Below, piece by piece: positions 29,409 through 39,123 of a stretch of 64,000 nt of DNA; the stretch's first letter is position 1; each line of letters starts with the position of its first letter. Under the pieces are notes generated by a model that was not told where the DNA came from, searched no databases, and was given only the letters and a program-made list of their open reading frames with translations. The position numbers were made by a program, and so were the translations under genes. This stretch comes from Pararhizobium sp. YC-54 (GTDB taxonomy: Bacteria > Pseudomonadota > Alphaproteobacteria > Rhizobiales > Rhizobiaceae), in contig NZ_JAOYTH010000005.1 of the NCBI RefSeq assembly GCF_025847205.1, forward strand, positions 62,001 to 126,000, in the 5' to 3' direction.

Positions 29409-29856
29409 GGAATTCCCCTTGGTTTTTATCGGGTCAGTCCAGGCACGCCGCCGTCGCCTACCTGTCTGTCCCTCCGTATGCGCGTTTGGAACGTAGGCAT
29501 GTTTTCCAACAACCACAAGCGCTTTTACTGGTTCCACCCGAACCATTCAGCGCCATCTCAAATTTTATGGATAACCGGCAAAAACCGAGCCTTTTCAGTG
29601 TAGCATGGCCGCATGTCAGCCAACCCGGCCTGGCTTTGGCGCGGATTAACCGTAAGCTTAAATCGATCCTGAACCACGGCGTTTACGATTGCTTAACCAT
29701 CCCCGGAATGCGATTTTCCGCCGCAACGGATATGCGTTCGGAGTTGGCCATCATAAGTGCGAAGTCGCAGCGGATCGATCCACGGGAGTCGAGGTGGCCG
29801 TCTCTGCTGCAGTCCCACAGGACGCTTCCTGCCATCGGTTTCCGCAAAGCTACTGA
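29409..29856. other. Upstream region of potF
   Basis: About 450 bp between the RamB-like regulator's stop and potF's start, both on the minus strand; it must carry the pot promoter. It includes TTAA-containing sequence near 29648-29665 whose spacing (8 nt) does not fit CtrA. No gene, terminator or operator could be supported. Confidence 0.4.
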
Positions 29857-31266
29857 TTACTGAAAATCAAACGCGCTCAAGCCCGTCACCATCTCATCCA
29901 GCCCAAGAGGCCGGGTGACCGGCGGTTCGGCGCGGGCAAGACAGCCCTGCCGCTCGCAGAGGCGGCAGGCGGTGCCGCCGGCGACGGTCGCAAGCGGGGC
30001 GCCGCCATAGACGGTCTCGGCCGCCTGGCTTGCGTCGCAGCCGATCAGGATTGCGGTGCGGCGAACACGCTCCTGAAAATTGGCCCGCGGCCCCTCGACG
30101 GTCCGGGCGATGGTCAAAAACTCCCCGCCTCCGGAAATCTCCACCCGGTCGGCAAGGACCTGACCGGCCTGAGAAAATGCCGTGTGGACATTGAGCTTGG
30201 GACAGTTGCCGCCAAAGCGCGCCTGCGGAAAACCTGACGCTCCGGCCCTACGCAACCGGTTGCCGGCATGATCGATCTCCATCAGGAAGAACGGCAGTCC
30301 CGAAGCACCGGGGCGCTGGAGCGTCACCAACCGGCTTGCCGCCTGCTCGAACGAGACCTGAAACCGGGCACTCAGGACGTCGATATCGTATTTCGCCCGC
30401 TGCGCTGCCGCCAGAAATCCGCCATAGGGCATCATGATCGCGTGCGCGGCATAACGCGCCAGTTCGAAGCGGCCGATGCGCCGCGCCTCGCCCGTCGAGA
30501 AGGCGAGCAGCTGTAAATCAGCGGCAATTGCCTCCGCAATGGCGATCTGCGCGGCCTCCATGGCGATCTCCCGCAGCTGATCCTGCGCCGACAGCCGTTC
30601 GGAGAGAAACAGCCGCATGGAATGGCGGTCGAAACGGCGGCGCAGGTCCGGCATGACATGCACGGGCAACGTCCGGACAGTCAGGCCATGCTCCTTGCGC
30701 AACCAGCCTTTCAATGCGCCTGAAAGATCGTCGCCGGGCGACAACTGCGCATGGAATGCTTCGGCAGCCTCATCGATCCCGGCAAAATAATGCGGCCGGT
30801 TTTCGAAGATGTCACGGACCTCGTCCATCGGCAGGCGCGCGTCCGACAGCGCCGCCATGTGCCCCTGTCCGGAGAGGAGCGCACTCAGGTCCTTCAGCCT
30901 CAGGGATTGTTCGCGATAGGCGCGGTACAGCTTGAGCACGCCCATCGCGGCGTTGGGTGCGGCCTCCGCCACCTCGATCAGCTCCTGATCGCCCGGCAAC
31001 TCGCCCGACAGCAACGGATCGGCGAACACCTCGCGCAATTGCGTGACGCTGCCGGTCGCCTCGCCCTGCAACTCGTCGAGATCGACCTTGTAGACCGAGG
31101 AGAGCTTCAACAAAAGCTGCACCGTCAGGGGCCGCTGATTGCGCTCGATCAGGTTCAGATAGGACGGCGAGATGCCGAGCGCCTCCGCCATCGCCGTCTG
31201 CGTCAGCGACAACCCATTGCGGATACGCCGCACGCGGGCACCGGCAAAAATCTTGTTCTCAGCCAT
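29857..31266 (-). CDS. RamB/ScfR-type XRE regulator (short-chain fatty acyl regulator family)
   Basis: Regulator of 469 residues. N-terminal HTH_3 domain (ARVRRIRNGLSLTQTAMAEA LGISPSYLNLIERNQRPLT, residues 9-47), a middle ImmA/IrrE-like segment (LREIAMEAAQIAIAEAIAAD) without a metal-binding HExxH, and a C-terminal domain ending in a Cys cluster (GGTACRLCERQGCLARAEPP) as in the ScfR/DUF2083 family. In Corynebacterium RamB controls aceA/aceB; in alphaproteobacteria related proteins sit beside aceA. Here it is divergent from aceA and shares a 230-bp control region with repeated TTTACAA boxes, one 11 bp before its own ATG, so it probably controls aceA and itself, sensing an acyl-CoA level. Confidence 0.88.
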   Translation of the reverse strand: MAENKIFAGARVRRIRNGLSLTQTAMAEALGISPSYLNLIERNQRPLTVQLLLKLSSVYKVDLDELQGEATGSVTQLREVFADPLLSGELPGDQELIEVAEAAPNAAMGVLKLYRAYREQSLRLKDLSALLSGQGHMAALSDARLPMDEVRDIFENRPHYFAGIDEAAEAFHAQLSPGDDLSGALKGWLRKEHGLTVRTLPVHVMPDLRRRFDRHSMRLFLSERLSAQDQLREIAMEAAQIAIAEAIAADLQLLAFSTGEARRIGRFELARYAAHAIMMPYGGFLAAAQRAKYDIDVLSARFQVSFEQAASRLVTLQRPGASGLPFFLMEIDHAGNRLRRAGASGFPQARFGGNCPKLNVHTAFSQAGQVLADRVEISGGGEFLTIARTVEGPRANFQERVRRTAILIGCDASQAAETVYGGAPLATVAGGTACRLCERQGCLARAEPPVTRPLGLDEMVTGLSAFDFQ

Positions 31267-31276
31267 TTGTCATGCC

Positions 31277-31417
31277 TTTTACAATTTTTACCGGGAACCA
31301 TCGGTTTACATAATTTACAAAATTACAGAACCATTTTGTAAAAGACAAGACATGATAACCCTTTTCAGAGAAGCAGCAATCCTTTTGTTCTGGCGGCATT
31401 GTGCGCCGCATTGTAAA
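31277..31417. promoter_or_regulatory. Cluster of TTTACAA/TTGTAAA boxes between the RamB-like gene and aceA
   Basis: Five copies of one heptamer or a near match: TTTTACAA 31277-31284, TTTACAT 31305-31311, TTTACAA 31314-31320, TTGTAAA 31336-31342 and TTGTAAA 31411-31417. The first two pairs face each other. RamB-family boxes known from Corynebacterium have a TTTGCAAA-like core, so these are the natural candidates for the regulator's sites. Confidence 0.6.
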
Positions 31418-31496
31418 GATAGTCACATCAAATTCGACGAATGAACGGTGTTGAACCAAAGTCGAATACCGTTTCTAAAACTGCAGGAGGATGCTT

Positions 31497-32786
31497 ATGA
31501 CTGATTTTTACAACCTCGTTCCCGGCGCTCCAGAAGGCCGCTTCGACGGTCTCGACCGGCCTTACACGACTGAAGACGTCAAGCGGCTGCGCGGCTCCGT
31601 CCAGATCCGGCATACGCTGGCCGAAATGGGCGCCAACCGGCTGTGGCAGCTGATCCACGAGGAAGATTTCGTCAATGCGCTGGGTGCCATGACGGGCAAC
31701 CAGGCGATGCAGCAGGTTCGCGCCGGTTTGAAGGCGATCTACCTTTCCGGCTGGCAAGTTGCCGCCGACAGCAACACCGCATCGTCGATGTATCCCGACC
31801 AGTCGCTCTATCCCGCCAATGCGGCACCGGAACTGGCAAGGCGCATCAACAGGACATTGCAGCGCGCCGACCAGATCGAAATCTCGGAGGGCAAGGGCCT
31901 TTCGGTCGATACCTGGTTCGCCCCGATCGTTGCCGACGCCGAGGCCGGGTTCGGCGGACCGCTCAATGCCTTCGAGATCATGAAGGCCTTCATCGAGGCG
32001 GGTGCTGCCGGCGTCCACTATGAAGACCAGCTGGCATCGGAAAAGAAGTGCGGCCATCTCGGCGGCAAGGTTCTGATCCCGACGGCGGCCCACATCCGCA
32101 ACCTCAACGCTGCGCGCCTCGCTGCCGACGTCATGGGCACGCCGACATTGGTGATCGCCCGCACGGATGCCGAAGCGGCCAAGCTCCTGACTTCCGATAT
32201 CGACGAGCGCGACCGGCCCTTTGTCGATTATGACGCCGGGCGCACCACGGAAGGCTTCTATCAGGTCAAGAACGGCATCGAGCCCTGCATCGCCCGCGCC
32301 ATTGCCTATGCGCCGCACTGCGACCTGATCTGGATGGAGACCGGCAAACCGGATCTCGAACAGGCCCGCAAGTTTGCCGAGGCGGTACACAAGGCGCATC
32401 CGGGCAAGAAGCTTGCCTACAACTGCTCGCCGTCGTTCAACTGGAAGAAGAACCTCGACGATGCAACGATTGCCAAGTTCCAGCGGGAACTGGGCGCCAT
32501 GGGCTACAAGTTCCAGTTCATCACGCTTGCCGGCTTCCATCAGCTGAACTTCGGCATGTTCGAACTGGCGCGTGGCTACAAGGACCGGCAGATGGCTGCG
32601 TACTCGGAGCTCCAGGAGGCCGAATTCGCCGCCGAGGTCAACGGCTACACAGCGACCAAGCACCAGCGCGAAGTCGGCACCGGCTATTTCGACGCCGTGT
32701 CGATGGCGATTACCGGCGGCAAGTCGTCGACCACCGCCATGCATGAATCGACCGAACACGAACAATTCCGCCCGGCGGCGGAGTAA
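31497..32786 (+). CDS. aceA: Isocitrate lyase
   Basis: First enzyme of the glyoxylate shunt, splitting isocitrate to glyoxylate and succinate, needed for growth on acetate, fatty acids or PHB. 429 residues. [11 protein letters not shown] (Cys185 catalytic, residues 183-191), Mg-binding DAEAGFGG (148-154), WMETGKPD and [10 protein letters not shown] are all present. ATG 31497 (MTDFYN) is chosen because AGGAGG at 31485-31490 is 6 nt before it but abuts the ATG at 31491. Divergent from the RamB-like regulator; followed by a small conserved gene and a terminator. Confidence 0.97.
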   Translation: MTDFYNLVPGAPEGRFDGLDRPYTTEDVKRLRGSVQIRHTLAEMGANRLWQLIHEEDFVNALGAMTGNQAMQQVRAGLKAIYLSGWQVAADSNTASSMYPDQSLYPANAAPELARRINRTLQRADQIEISEGKGLSVDTWFAPIVADAEAGFGGPLNAFEIMKAFIEAGAAGVHYEDQLASEKKCGHLGGKVLIPTAAHIRNLNAARLAADVMGTPTLVIARTDAEAAKLLTSDIDERDRPFVDYDAGRTTEGFYQVKNGIEPCIARAIAYAPHCDLIWMETGKPDLEQARKFAEAVHKAHPGKKLAYNCSPSFNWKKNLDDATIAKFQRELGAMGYKFQFITLAGFHQLNFGMFELARGYKDRQMAAYSELQEAEFAAEVNGYTATKHQREVGTGYFDAVSMAITGGKSSTTAMHESTEHEQFRPAAE

Positions 32787-32866
32787 CAAGATTCCCCTTC
32801 CTTCCGAAAGGCCGGGAGGGGAACCGAAAATGCCCTTCAAGAACCCCATACAAGAGGAGAAATGCG

Positions 32867-33106
32867 ATGACAGTCCAGACACGCGTCAAGGAACGGGCCG
32901 AGGAACAGTCCTCTGCCATGACCCCGGAACAGCAGGCAATGATCCGCATGGTCGCCAACGACCTGCACAGGCTCAACCAGGCCGTCATGAAGGCCGTGGA
33001 CGCCGGCGTCTCCGTCGAACTCGTCCGTTCGGCCCGCCATCATGGCGGCGAAGGGAATTGGGGCGATCTTCTGATCCCTGTCATCGTCACGCAGGGGCGC
33101 GGTTGA
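32867..33106 (+). CDS. Small conserved protein downstream of aceA
   Basis: Soluble protein of 79 residues: MTVQTRVKERAEEQSSAMTP, an amphipathic helix (MIRMVANDLHRLNQAVMKAV), then DAGVSVELVRSARHHGGEGN and a hydrophobic strand LLIPVIVTQG. GAGGAGAAA is well placed before the ATG. It lies 80 nt after aceA and before a terminator, so is cotranscribed. I do not know a function; rhizobial genomes commonly keep such an ORF here (from memory). A role tied to acetate growth is only inferred from position. Confidence 0.75.
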   Translation: MTVQTRVKERAEEQSSAMTPEQQAMIRMVANDLHRLNQAVMKAVDAGVSVELVRSARHHGGEGNWGDLLIPVIVTQGRG

Positions 33107-33129
33107 AGGGAAGAGCAGCCGCACCCTTG

Positions 33130-33157
33130 AAACCGGCGGGGCAAAACCCGCCGGTTT
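33130..33157 (+). terminator. Terminator of the aceA operon
   Basis: Perfect 11-bp stem AAACCGGCGGG (33130-33140) / CCCGCCGGTTT (33147-33157), loop GCAAAA, followed by CTCTTATC. It lies 24 nt after the small protein's stop. Confidence 0.85.
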
Positions 33158-33181
33158 CTCTTATCGAGAGGCGAGAGAGCC

Positions 33182-33253
33182 TAAAGCGGGTCGCGATCTT
33201 TTAGTCCCGCTTCCGGCGTTTTAGGTCTTTGATTTTACGCATGTCGTCGCGCC
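33182..33253. repeat. RIME-like rhizobial intergenic repeat, truncated copy
   Basis: TAAAGCGGGTCGCGATCTTT followed by GCGTTTTAGGTCTTTGATTTTACGCATGTCG (split here) aligns with the copy at 44240-44335: same first palindrome and the connector TTTGA-TTTACGCATG, but the second palindrome is missing. The family (Rhizobium intergenic mosaic element) is recognised from memory. Confidence 0.65.
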
Positions 33254-33326
33254 CGGACATACTCCGGATGCCATCGCTGATCCGGCTGTGCGGGAAGAAG
33301 CCGGCCCCGACATCGCCGGGCGAATG

Positions 33327-34202
33327 TCAGGTCGTCCGGCTGGGGCGCTTTCCGGCGATGAGGTCTGCATGGCTTTTCAACAGCCGGTAGAGCCGATCGC
33401 TGACGGTGCGGATTTCCCGGCGATGGCGATCCTCGCTGTTGGTGACGATCCACTGGCTGTGGCGAAGAGATTTCAGCTCGTCGCCAGCCCGCTCCAGGCC
33501 AGAATCGAGATCGCCGACGAAACAGGGCAGCACCGCCTGGCCGGCGCCAGCGCGAACCAGATCGAGCAGCGAACGCGGCCGGCTGACAATGACAGCGATC
33601 GCAGCACCGGCGTTTTCATGCGGCCAGCGCAAATAGGGCGAGACCGCATCTTCCTCTGATACCGCCAGCCAGGAAGTCGCAAGGCCGTCTGGCGCATTGC
33701 GCTGGCGATAGGCCGCATAGGCCACCTCGCCCGCATGGCGGCGGGCAAGATTTGGCTCATCCGGCAACACTGCACGGATTCCGACATCGTGTTCACGATG
33801 CGCCAGCGTCGCCCGGCGCTCCGAAACGGACATATCGAGCCGGAAACCATCCCTGTCGCTACGGATCGCCTGAATATTCTCGCAAACCAGCCAGGTTCCC
33901 CAGGTGCCGGCCATCAGCCGGACCACCGATGCGCCATGAGCCTCCTGCCGCCAGCCATCGACCTTGCGAACGACGGCATCCATGGCCTGCAAATGCTCGA
34001 AAAGAGCCTGCCCGTCGGCCGTCAGCCGGTAACCGGTCTGGCTGCGCGAAAACAGCTGCCGGCCGATCCCCTGTTCAAGCTCGAGCACCCGGCGGCCGAC
34101 CGTGGCGGGGCTGAGACTGCTGACCTGAGCAGCGCCGGTCAGCCCGCCATGGCGCGCGACAGCCAAAAATATCTGATAGGCATCCCAGGCTATGTCTTTC
34201 AT
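33327..34202 (-). CDS. LysR-family transcriptional regulator
   Basis: Regulator of 291 residues: winged helix MKDIAWDAYQIFLAVARHGG ... SPATVGRRVLELEQGIGRQL (residues 1-62) and a shorter effector domain. It belongs to the subgroup with an AWDAYQIFLAVA start, found next to varied targets. The ATG at 34202 follows an AT-rich leader without a strong ribosome site. No divergent enzyme gene is beside it except the 50-codon ORF at 34371, so targets are unknown. GC content and codon use match the backbone. Confidence 0.85.
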   Translation of the reverse strand: MKDIAWDAYQIFLAVARHGGLTGAAQVSSLSPATVGRRVLELEQGIGRQLFSRSQTGYRLTADGQALFEHLQAMDAVVRKVDGWRQEAHGASVVRLMAGTWGTWLVCENIQAIRSDRDGFRLDMSVSERRATLAHREHDVGIRAVLPDEPNLARRHAGEVAYAAYRQRNAPDGLATSWLAVSEEDAVSPYLRWPHENAGAAIAVIVSRPRSLLDLVRAGAGQAVLPCFVGDLDSGLERAGDELKSLRHSQWIVTNSEDRHRREIRTVSDRLYRLLKSHADLIAGKRPSRTT

Positions 34203-34370
34203 AATTGAAAAACATACTGCGGTTTCTTGCGTTTATAAACTGATTTCTGAAGCATAGGTTTGCGGCGTTAACGGAGCGCGGCCAGACTGCCTCCTCATCC
34301 CAGATTGAAGAAAGTTGGCAGCGGGACATCCGGTCCGGCCACGGCTTTCTGTTGCCGAAGGAGACCTGCG

Positions 34371-34523
34371 ATGCCAGAGATGATGGGAATAGTTTTGTTG
34401 GCGGACTTGCTGGCGAAAGACGGGCGCAAGCCGCACGAATTCCAGGAGGTGATCAACCGGAACCGCCTGTCCAGCAGGGTTTCTGCGGCTGTGAAGCAGT
34501 TTCGCCGGCGCTGGACGCGATAA
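34371..34523 (+). CDS. Small ORF (50 residues) with strong ribosome binding site
   Basis: MPEMMGIVLLADLLAKDGRK and a basic C-terminus (SSRVSAAVKQFRRRWTR). GAAGGAGA at 34358-34365 is ideally spaced, and a stem-loop follows 13 nt after the stop, so the locus has the form of a complete expression unit. The protein has a short hydrophobic patch (residues 5-13) and a cationic amphipathic tail; no family recognised. Expression and function unproven. Confidence 0.5.
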   Translation: MPEMMGIVLLADLLAKDGRKPHEFQEVINRNRLSSRVSAAVKQFRRRWTR

Positions 34524-34536
34524 ACCGCAAATGAGA

Positions 34537-34563
34537 AGCCCGGCGATTTTACAGCGCCGGGCT
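34537..34563 (+). terminator. Stem-loop after the 50-codon ORF
   Basis: Nine-bp stem AGCCCGGCG (34537-34545) / CGCCGGGCT (34555-34563), loop ATTTTACAG, followed by CTCTTCGTG. A weak T-tract; it separates the small ORF from the converging chemotaxis receptor gene. Confidence 0.65.
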
Positions 34564-34590
34564 CTCTTCGTGTCTGGAAAGTCTGCTAGA

Positions 34591-37119
34591 TCAGGCGGCG
34601 CGGCCGACCCGCCGGCGGGTATCGACCGGCTCCAGGCGGAACTGTTCGACCAGCATCATTAACGTATCGGCCTGGTTGGCGAGTTCGCGGCTGGCGCTGG
34701 TCGCCTGATCGACCATGGTGGCGTTCTGCTGGGTCATCTGGTCCATCTGGTTGACCGAACCATTGACCTCGTGCAGGGCGGCGGCCTGGTCGCGGCTGGC
34801 GGTGGCGATCATTTCCACATGGCTGCTGACCGAGACGATCTGCTGGCTGATTGAAGCCAGAACGGCACCGGTTTCCTGAACCAGTTGCGATCCGGAATTG
34901 ACCTCGTTTGCGGACTTGTTGATCAGGCCCTTGATCTCGCGGGCGGCTCCCGCCGAGCGCTGGGCAAGCTCGCGGACTTCCTGCGCAACCACCGCAAAAC
35001 CCTTGCCCGCATCCCCGGCGCGCGCTGCCTCGATACCGGCATTGAGCGCCAGAAGATTGGTCTGGAAGGCAATCTCGTCGATGACGTCGATGATCTGCTC
35101 GATCTGGCGCGAGGCATCCTCGATGCGGCCCATGGCGGCGATGGCATTGCTGACGACGACGGCGGAACTGTCGGCGCTCTTCTTGGTATGGGTCACGGCG
35201 ACATTGGCCTCGTGCGCCCGTTCGGCCGACGAGCGGACCGTGACGGTGATCTGATCGACGGCGGCTGCCGTTTCTTCCAGAGACGCAGCCTGCGCCTCGG
35301 TGCGCTTCGATAGCGAATCCGCCGACACATGCATGTCGTTGCCGCTGCGCTGGATCGACAGGGCATTGTTGCGGATCTGCAAAAGCGTGTCCTGCAGGCG
35401 GATCAGCGAACCGTTGAAGTCCATGCGCAACTGTTCGAGACGGCCGGTGAACGGCGTTTCGATCTGCTGGGAAAGATCACCCTGCGCCAGACGGCCGAGA
35501 CCGGCGGCGAGCTGGCTGACAGCGAAATCGATCTGGCTGTCGAGGGCGCGCTTTTCCGTGTCGTTGCGGGTGCGCTCGGCGTCGGCCTGAGCGCGCTGCT
35601 CCTCGCTTTCCGCTTCGATGCGCACCTTGGAAAGCGCGTTTTCCTTGAAGATGCCGAGCGCCCGGGCCATGTCGCCGATCTCGTCGCGACGGCCACCGCC
35701 ATCGATCGAGGTATCCAGCGCGCCGTCAGCCAGGCGGCGCATGGCAGCGGTGATCTGGCCAATCGGACCCTTCAGCGTCAGCACCAGCGCGCCGCCGGCC
35801 AGAAGTGCAATCAGGATGCCAACGACGGTTGCAAACACCGAAACCTGATTGGCCTTGTCGCGCTCGACCGAAGCCGTGGTCTTCTGGCCTTCGGCAAAGG
35901 CCGTCAACTGACCCCAGATATTGTCGATTTCGGCCGCGGCGGCCGTGAATTCCGCCTCGCGCTTCTGGCTGGTCGCGACCAGAGCCATGCTGTCCTGATC
36001 CATTTTCCCGATGATCGGCTTCAGCGAGCCGACCAGATCGGTGAAGAATTTCAGGTCGCCGGCCGTCTGTGCCAGGCTCTGCACATCCTGCCCCATGATG
36101 GAGAATTCGCGGGCCAGGCGCTTGCGGCCTTCCTCATCGGATTTTTCAAGGAAGCTCGCAGCCGCGATGCGGATGGAATAGACCGAATTGACCAGCTTGC
36201 GGGTATCGGTGAGCACGGTCGCTGCCTTGACCAGCGGCGCATCGAGCTTGCCGAAGGTGGCGGTGGCGTCGCGCATCTTCACGGTCGCGGCTGTCTGCAG
36301 CTGGATGCTGTTCTGGCGGAAGCGGGCAACCAGCCGGCCGACCGCCGTTGCATTTTCTTCGCTGAGATCGCCCGTGTCGATCAGCGCCTTCATCTCGGCG
36401 ACTGTCTTCTTGAACGTCTCGGCAACCGCCTTCTGGTTTGCCGGCAGGCCGGAGGCGATCTTGCGCTGGACCTTGGTCAGTTCGCCGTAGGAAGCACCGG
36501 CAAGCTTGATTTTCTCTTCCGGCGTCGCAGCCTTGGCAAAGGCCGACATGAAGGCGACAAGCGTATCGCTCGACGACGTCAGCCGGTCGGCTTCCCGCAG
36601 GATCGATTTTGCCGCCTCTTCATCCTTGCGGACCATGCGCTCCATCTTGGTCGCCTCTTCCAGCACCTTCATCTGCTCGCCGAGCAGGCTGCCGAGGCTG
36701 GCGGAGATGGATTTGCGCAGCGCCACCTCTTCTTCATAAAGCGTCCAGAGCTGGCCGACGCGGTCACCGATCTTGGTGCTGCCCTCAACGGCTTCCTGCA
36801 GCTGCAGGCGTCCCTCCTCGTCGCTGACCTGTGCCAGCGTGTCCGACAGCACCACCTGCTGTGCTTCCAGCTTTCCCACAACCGCCTGCCGGGTTTCCTC
36901 GGACGTATTCTGAAGGAAAGCGTTCATGCCGGCATAGACATCCTTGAAGCCGCTCAGCGACTGGAGAACGCTGTTGGATATCTCCATCCGTCCCTGCAGC
37001 AAGCCGGACGCATAAAGCCCGGTAATGCCGACCGCACAGATGCTGACGACGAAGGGCAGGATGAACAGCAGCACCTTGGTCTGGATTTTGAAGCGGGCAA
37101 GAATCTTGTCGATGAACAT
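34591..37119 (-). CDS. Methyl-accepting chemotaxis protein
   Basis: Chemoreceptor of 842 residues. First membrane helix at about 17-39 ([20 protein letters not shown]), a long helical periplasmic sensor region (about 40-425), second helix [24 protein letters not shown] at about 450-505 ([20 protein letters not shown]), and a signalling domain with the conserved hairpin tip [20 protein letters not shown] (about 680-700). The C-terminus RRVGRAA lacks the NWETF-type tether for CheR. The periplasmic part is a long all-helical module of unknown ligand. AAGGTG precedes ATG 37119. Monocistronic, no che genes beside it. Confidence 0.94.
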   Translation of the reverse strand: MFIDKILARFKIQTKVLLFILPFVVSICAVGITGLYASGLLQGRMEISNSVLQSLSGFKDVYAGMNAFLQNTSEETRQAVVGKLEAQQVVLSDTLAQVSDEEGRLQLQEAVEGSTKIGDRVGQLWTLYEEEVALRKSISASLGSLLGEQMKVLEEATKMERMVRKDEEAAKSILREADRLTSSSDTLVAFMSAFAKAATPEEKIKLAGASYGELTKVQRKIASGLPANQKAVAETFKKTVAEMKALIDTGDLSEENATAVGRLVARFRQNSIQLQTAATVKMRDATATFGKLDAPLVKAATVLTDTRKLVNSVYSIRIAAASFLEKSDEEGRKRLAREFSIMGQDVQSLAQTAGDLKFFTDLVGSLKPIIGKMDQDSMALVATSQKREAEFTAAAAEIDNIWGQLTAFAEGQKTTASVERDKANQVSVFATVVGILIALLAGGALVLTLKGPIGQITAAMRRLADGALDTSIDGGGRRDEIGDMARALGIFKENALSKVRIEAESEEQRAQADAERTRNDTEKRALDSQIDFAVSQLAAGLGRLAQGDLSQQIETPFTGRLEQLRMDFNGSLIRLQDTLLQIRNNALSIQRSGNDMHVSADSLSKRTEAQAASLEETAAAVDQITVTVRSSAERAHEANVAVTHTKKSADSSAVVVSNAIAAMGRIEDASRQIEQIIDVIDEIAFQTNLLALNAGIEAARAGDAGKGFAVVAQEVRELAQRSAGAAREIKGLINKSANEVNSGSQLVQETGAVLASISQQIVSVSSHVEMIATASRDQAAALHEVNGSVNQMDQMTQQNATMVDQATSASRELANQADTLMMLVEQFRLEPVDTRRRVGRAA

Positions 37120-37473
37120 GAACGCACCTTGGCTCGCAGCCTGCGTCCGCCCTCCTCAAGCCCTGACAGGCTTCCCCGGTACGCCAACAAGCTGGTGAAT
37201 TTGACTGAAATCATACGGCGCATCGCCGTCAGCCTGCCTGGCATTCATTGCATGACCGCCTCTTCGCCGAGGCAAAATCACGGCAGACTCCGTTGCGGCA
37301 CAGTCTTCGATGGGAACGATTAATATTTGAATAAGTATGACTTAAATCGTTTCAGTTGCATCGAATAAAAGGGAATGGGCGGCGTTTGGGCGCAGACGTG
37401 CAGCACTTGGCTCGCGCGTCGGCGCGGCGAAAGGCCAGCAGCGAGACAGGCGAAACGCTGGGTAGTCGTTGGT
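37120..37473. other. Upstream region of the chemotaxis receptor gene
   Basis: About 350 bp between the receptor start and the small membrane ORF. It contains an AT-rich patch at 37318-37350, including TTAATATTTGAATAA, one base off a CtrA-type site, but 200 bp upstream of the receptor. No gene seen. Confidence 0.35.
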
Positions 37474-37629
37474 TCAGAAGGACCAGAAGGAAGGAAGTGC
37501 AGCGATTGCGGCAAGCGCGCAAACGGCGATCGCGGCGGCTCGGATCAACAGTGACTTCCGCGCGTTGCTTTCATCCGCTTTCGCAATGGCGATGGCGCGG
37601 GCTTTGGAACGGTTACGTGACTGATTCAT
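37474..37629 (-). CDS. Small membrane protein (51 residues), putative
   Basis: MNQSRNRSKARAIAIAKADE gives a basic soluble start, followed by one membrane segment (LLIRAAAIAVCALAAIAALP) and the end SFWSF. AAAGGA lies about 10 nt before the ATG. The topology (positive residues inside, single helix) is plausible for a short membrane protein; no family recognised. A longer in-frame start at 37710 is less likely. Confidence 0.4.
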   Translation of the reverse strand: MNQSRNRSKARAIAIAKADESNARKSLLIRAAAIAVCALAAIAALPSFWSF

Positions 37630-37850
37630 GGCATCATGTCCTTTCGACCTGAAACAACAATAGACCCGGATGAACCGGACCGCCAGCCACTTCATGTTGC
37701 AACTGCTCACGAAAGGAAAAAAATGTCACTTTTTTGAAACATTTCTCGAAAAGCGCATCTTTTCTGTCTCATGAAGCCGTTGTGCCGGCAGAGGAAACAG
37801 GTTCCGCCAGATGTCTTAACAATCGCTGAAGCCCGCGCGCTTTGCGCCGG

Positions 37851-39044
37851 TCATGCCGCCTGACCTGCCGAAAAGCCCGATGCCCAGGCCCACTGGAAAT
37901 TATAGCCACCAAGCCAGCCGGTGACATCGACGCATTCGCCGATGAAATAGAGGCCCGGAACGTCACGCGCCTGCATGGTGCGGGAATCCAGTGCCCTGGT
38001 GTCGATACCGCCCAGCGTCACCTCGGCAGTGCGGTAGCCTTCCGAGCCGGCGGGCGTAATCGCCCAGTCCTTGATGTTGAGACAAAAGGCGTCGATGGCC
38101 TTGTCGGAGAGATCGGCAAGCGGCCGGTTGTTGAGCCCGGCGGTTTCGGAAAAGAACTGCGCCAGCCTTTTCGGCAAATGATCGGCAAGCGCCGTCTGGA
38201 GGGCCTGGCGGCCATTTTCCTTGCGCGCAACCTTCAAGAGAGCAGCGATATCAACATCCGGCAACAGGTTGAGGCGGATGTCGCCGCCCTCACGCCAGTA
38301 GGAGGATATCTGCAGGATAGCCGGACCGCTCAGGCCGCGATGGGTGATCAGCAAGGCTTCCTCAAACACGGTCTTGCCTGATCGCGCCTGCGCCTCGACG
38401 GCAACGCCGGCAAGTGCGCTCAGGCTCTCAAGCTGTGCCGGGTCGAGCGTCAGCGGCACCAGCGCCGGCCGGGTCTCGATCTGCGGCAGGTTAAACTGCT
38501 CGGCGATTTTATAGGCGAAACCGGTCGCTCCCATCTTCGGGATCGATTTGCCGCCGCTGGCGACGATCAGCGATGAACAATCGAGCGCGCCATCCGCCGT
38601 GACGATCCGAAAACTGGACACGGTTTTCTCGACCGTCTGGATCTGCGCGCCAAGCCGCATCACCGCGCGGGCTTGCTTCATCTCCGTCAGGAGCATGCGA
38701 ATAATGTCCTTGGCGCTCTCATCGCAAAACAGCTGGCCAAGCGTCTTTTCATGCCAGGCGATGCCATAGCGATCGACCAGACCGATAAAATCCTGCGGCG
38801 TATAGCGCGCCAGAGCCGACTTGCAGAAATGCGGATTGGCCGAGAGGAAGTTCTTCGGGGCCGCATGAATATTGGTGAAGTTGCAACGGCCGCCGCCCGA
38901 GATGCGGATCTTTTCGCCCGGCGCCTTGGCATGATCGAGCACGCAGACGCGGCGGCCGCGCTTGCCCGCCTCGATCGCCGCCATCATGCCGGCTGCCCCT
39001 GCCCCGATTATCACCACGTCGAATTGTTCGGCCAAAACATCCAT
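37851..39044 (-). CDS. BaiN/HI0933-family FAD-dependent oxidoreductase
   Basis: Flavoprotein of 397 residues. The Rossmann motif DVVIIGAGAAGMMAAIEAGK (9-28), the family block GEKIRISGGGRCNFTN (43-58), GGKSIPKMGATG (about 165) and the C-terminal GGYNFQWAWASGFSAG are hallmarks of the HI0933 group (BaiN, sometimes called aminoacetone oxidase family). The physiological substrate is generally unknown. Its GGGRCN loop contacts FAD. ATG 39044. Divergent from puuA; not obviously in an operon. Confidence 0.9.
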   Translation of the reverse strand: MDVLAEQFDVVIIGAGAAGMMAAIEAGKRGRRVCVLDHAKAPGEKIRISGGGRCNFTNIHAAPKNFLSANPHFCKSALARYTPQDFIGLVDRYGIAWHEKTLGQLFCDESAKDIIRMLLTEMKQARAVMRLGAQIQTVEKTVSSFRIVTADGALDCSSLIVASGGKSIPKMGATGFAYKIAEQFNLPQIETRPALVPLTLDPAQLESLSALAGVAVEAQARSGKTVFEEALLITHRGLSGPAILQISSYWREGGDIRLNLLPDVDIAALLKVARKENGRQALQTALADHLPKRLAQFFSETAGLNNRPLADLSDKAIDAFCLNIKDWAITPAGSEGYRTAEVTLGGIDTRALDSRTMQARDVPGLYFIGECVDVTGWLGGYNFQWAWASGFSAGQAA

Positions 39045-39123
39045 TCCCGTTTCAGTTTTCTTTCAAAGGCAGGCGCGCCAAAGTCAATCGCTCTTGCTGC
39101 GATGAGCGCGAATACAGTCTGTA

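Noticed and set aside
29648..29670. TTAA...TTAA pair upstream of potF as a CtrA site
   Set aside because: The spacing is 8 nt rather than 7 and the site is far from the gene start.
35329..37323. A 664-codon open frame on the plus strand
   Set aside because: Antisense to the well-supported chemotaxis receptor; no recognisable domain and low-complexity composition.
37318..37335. Near-match to a CtrA site upstream of the chemotaxis receptor
   Set aside because: One mismatch in a core half-site and about 200 bp from the start; AT-rich context makes chance likely.
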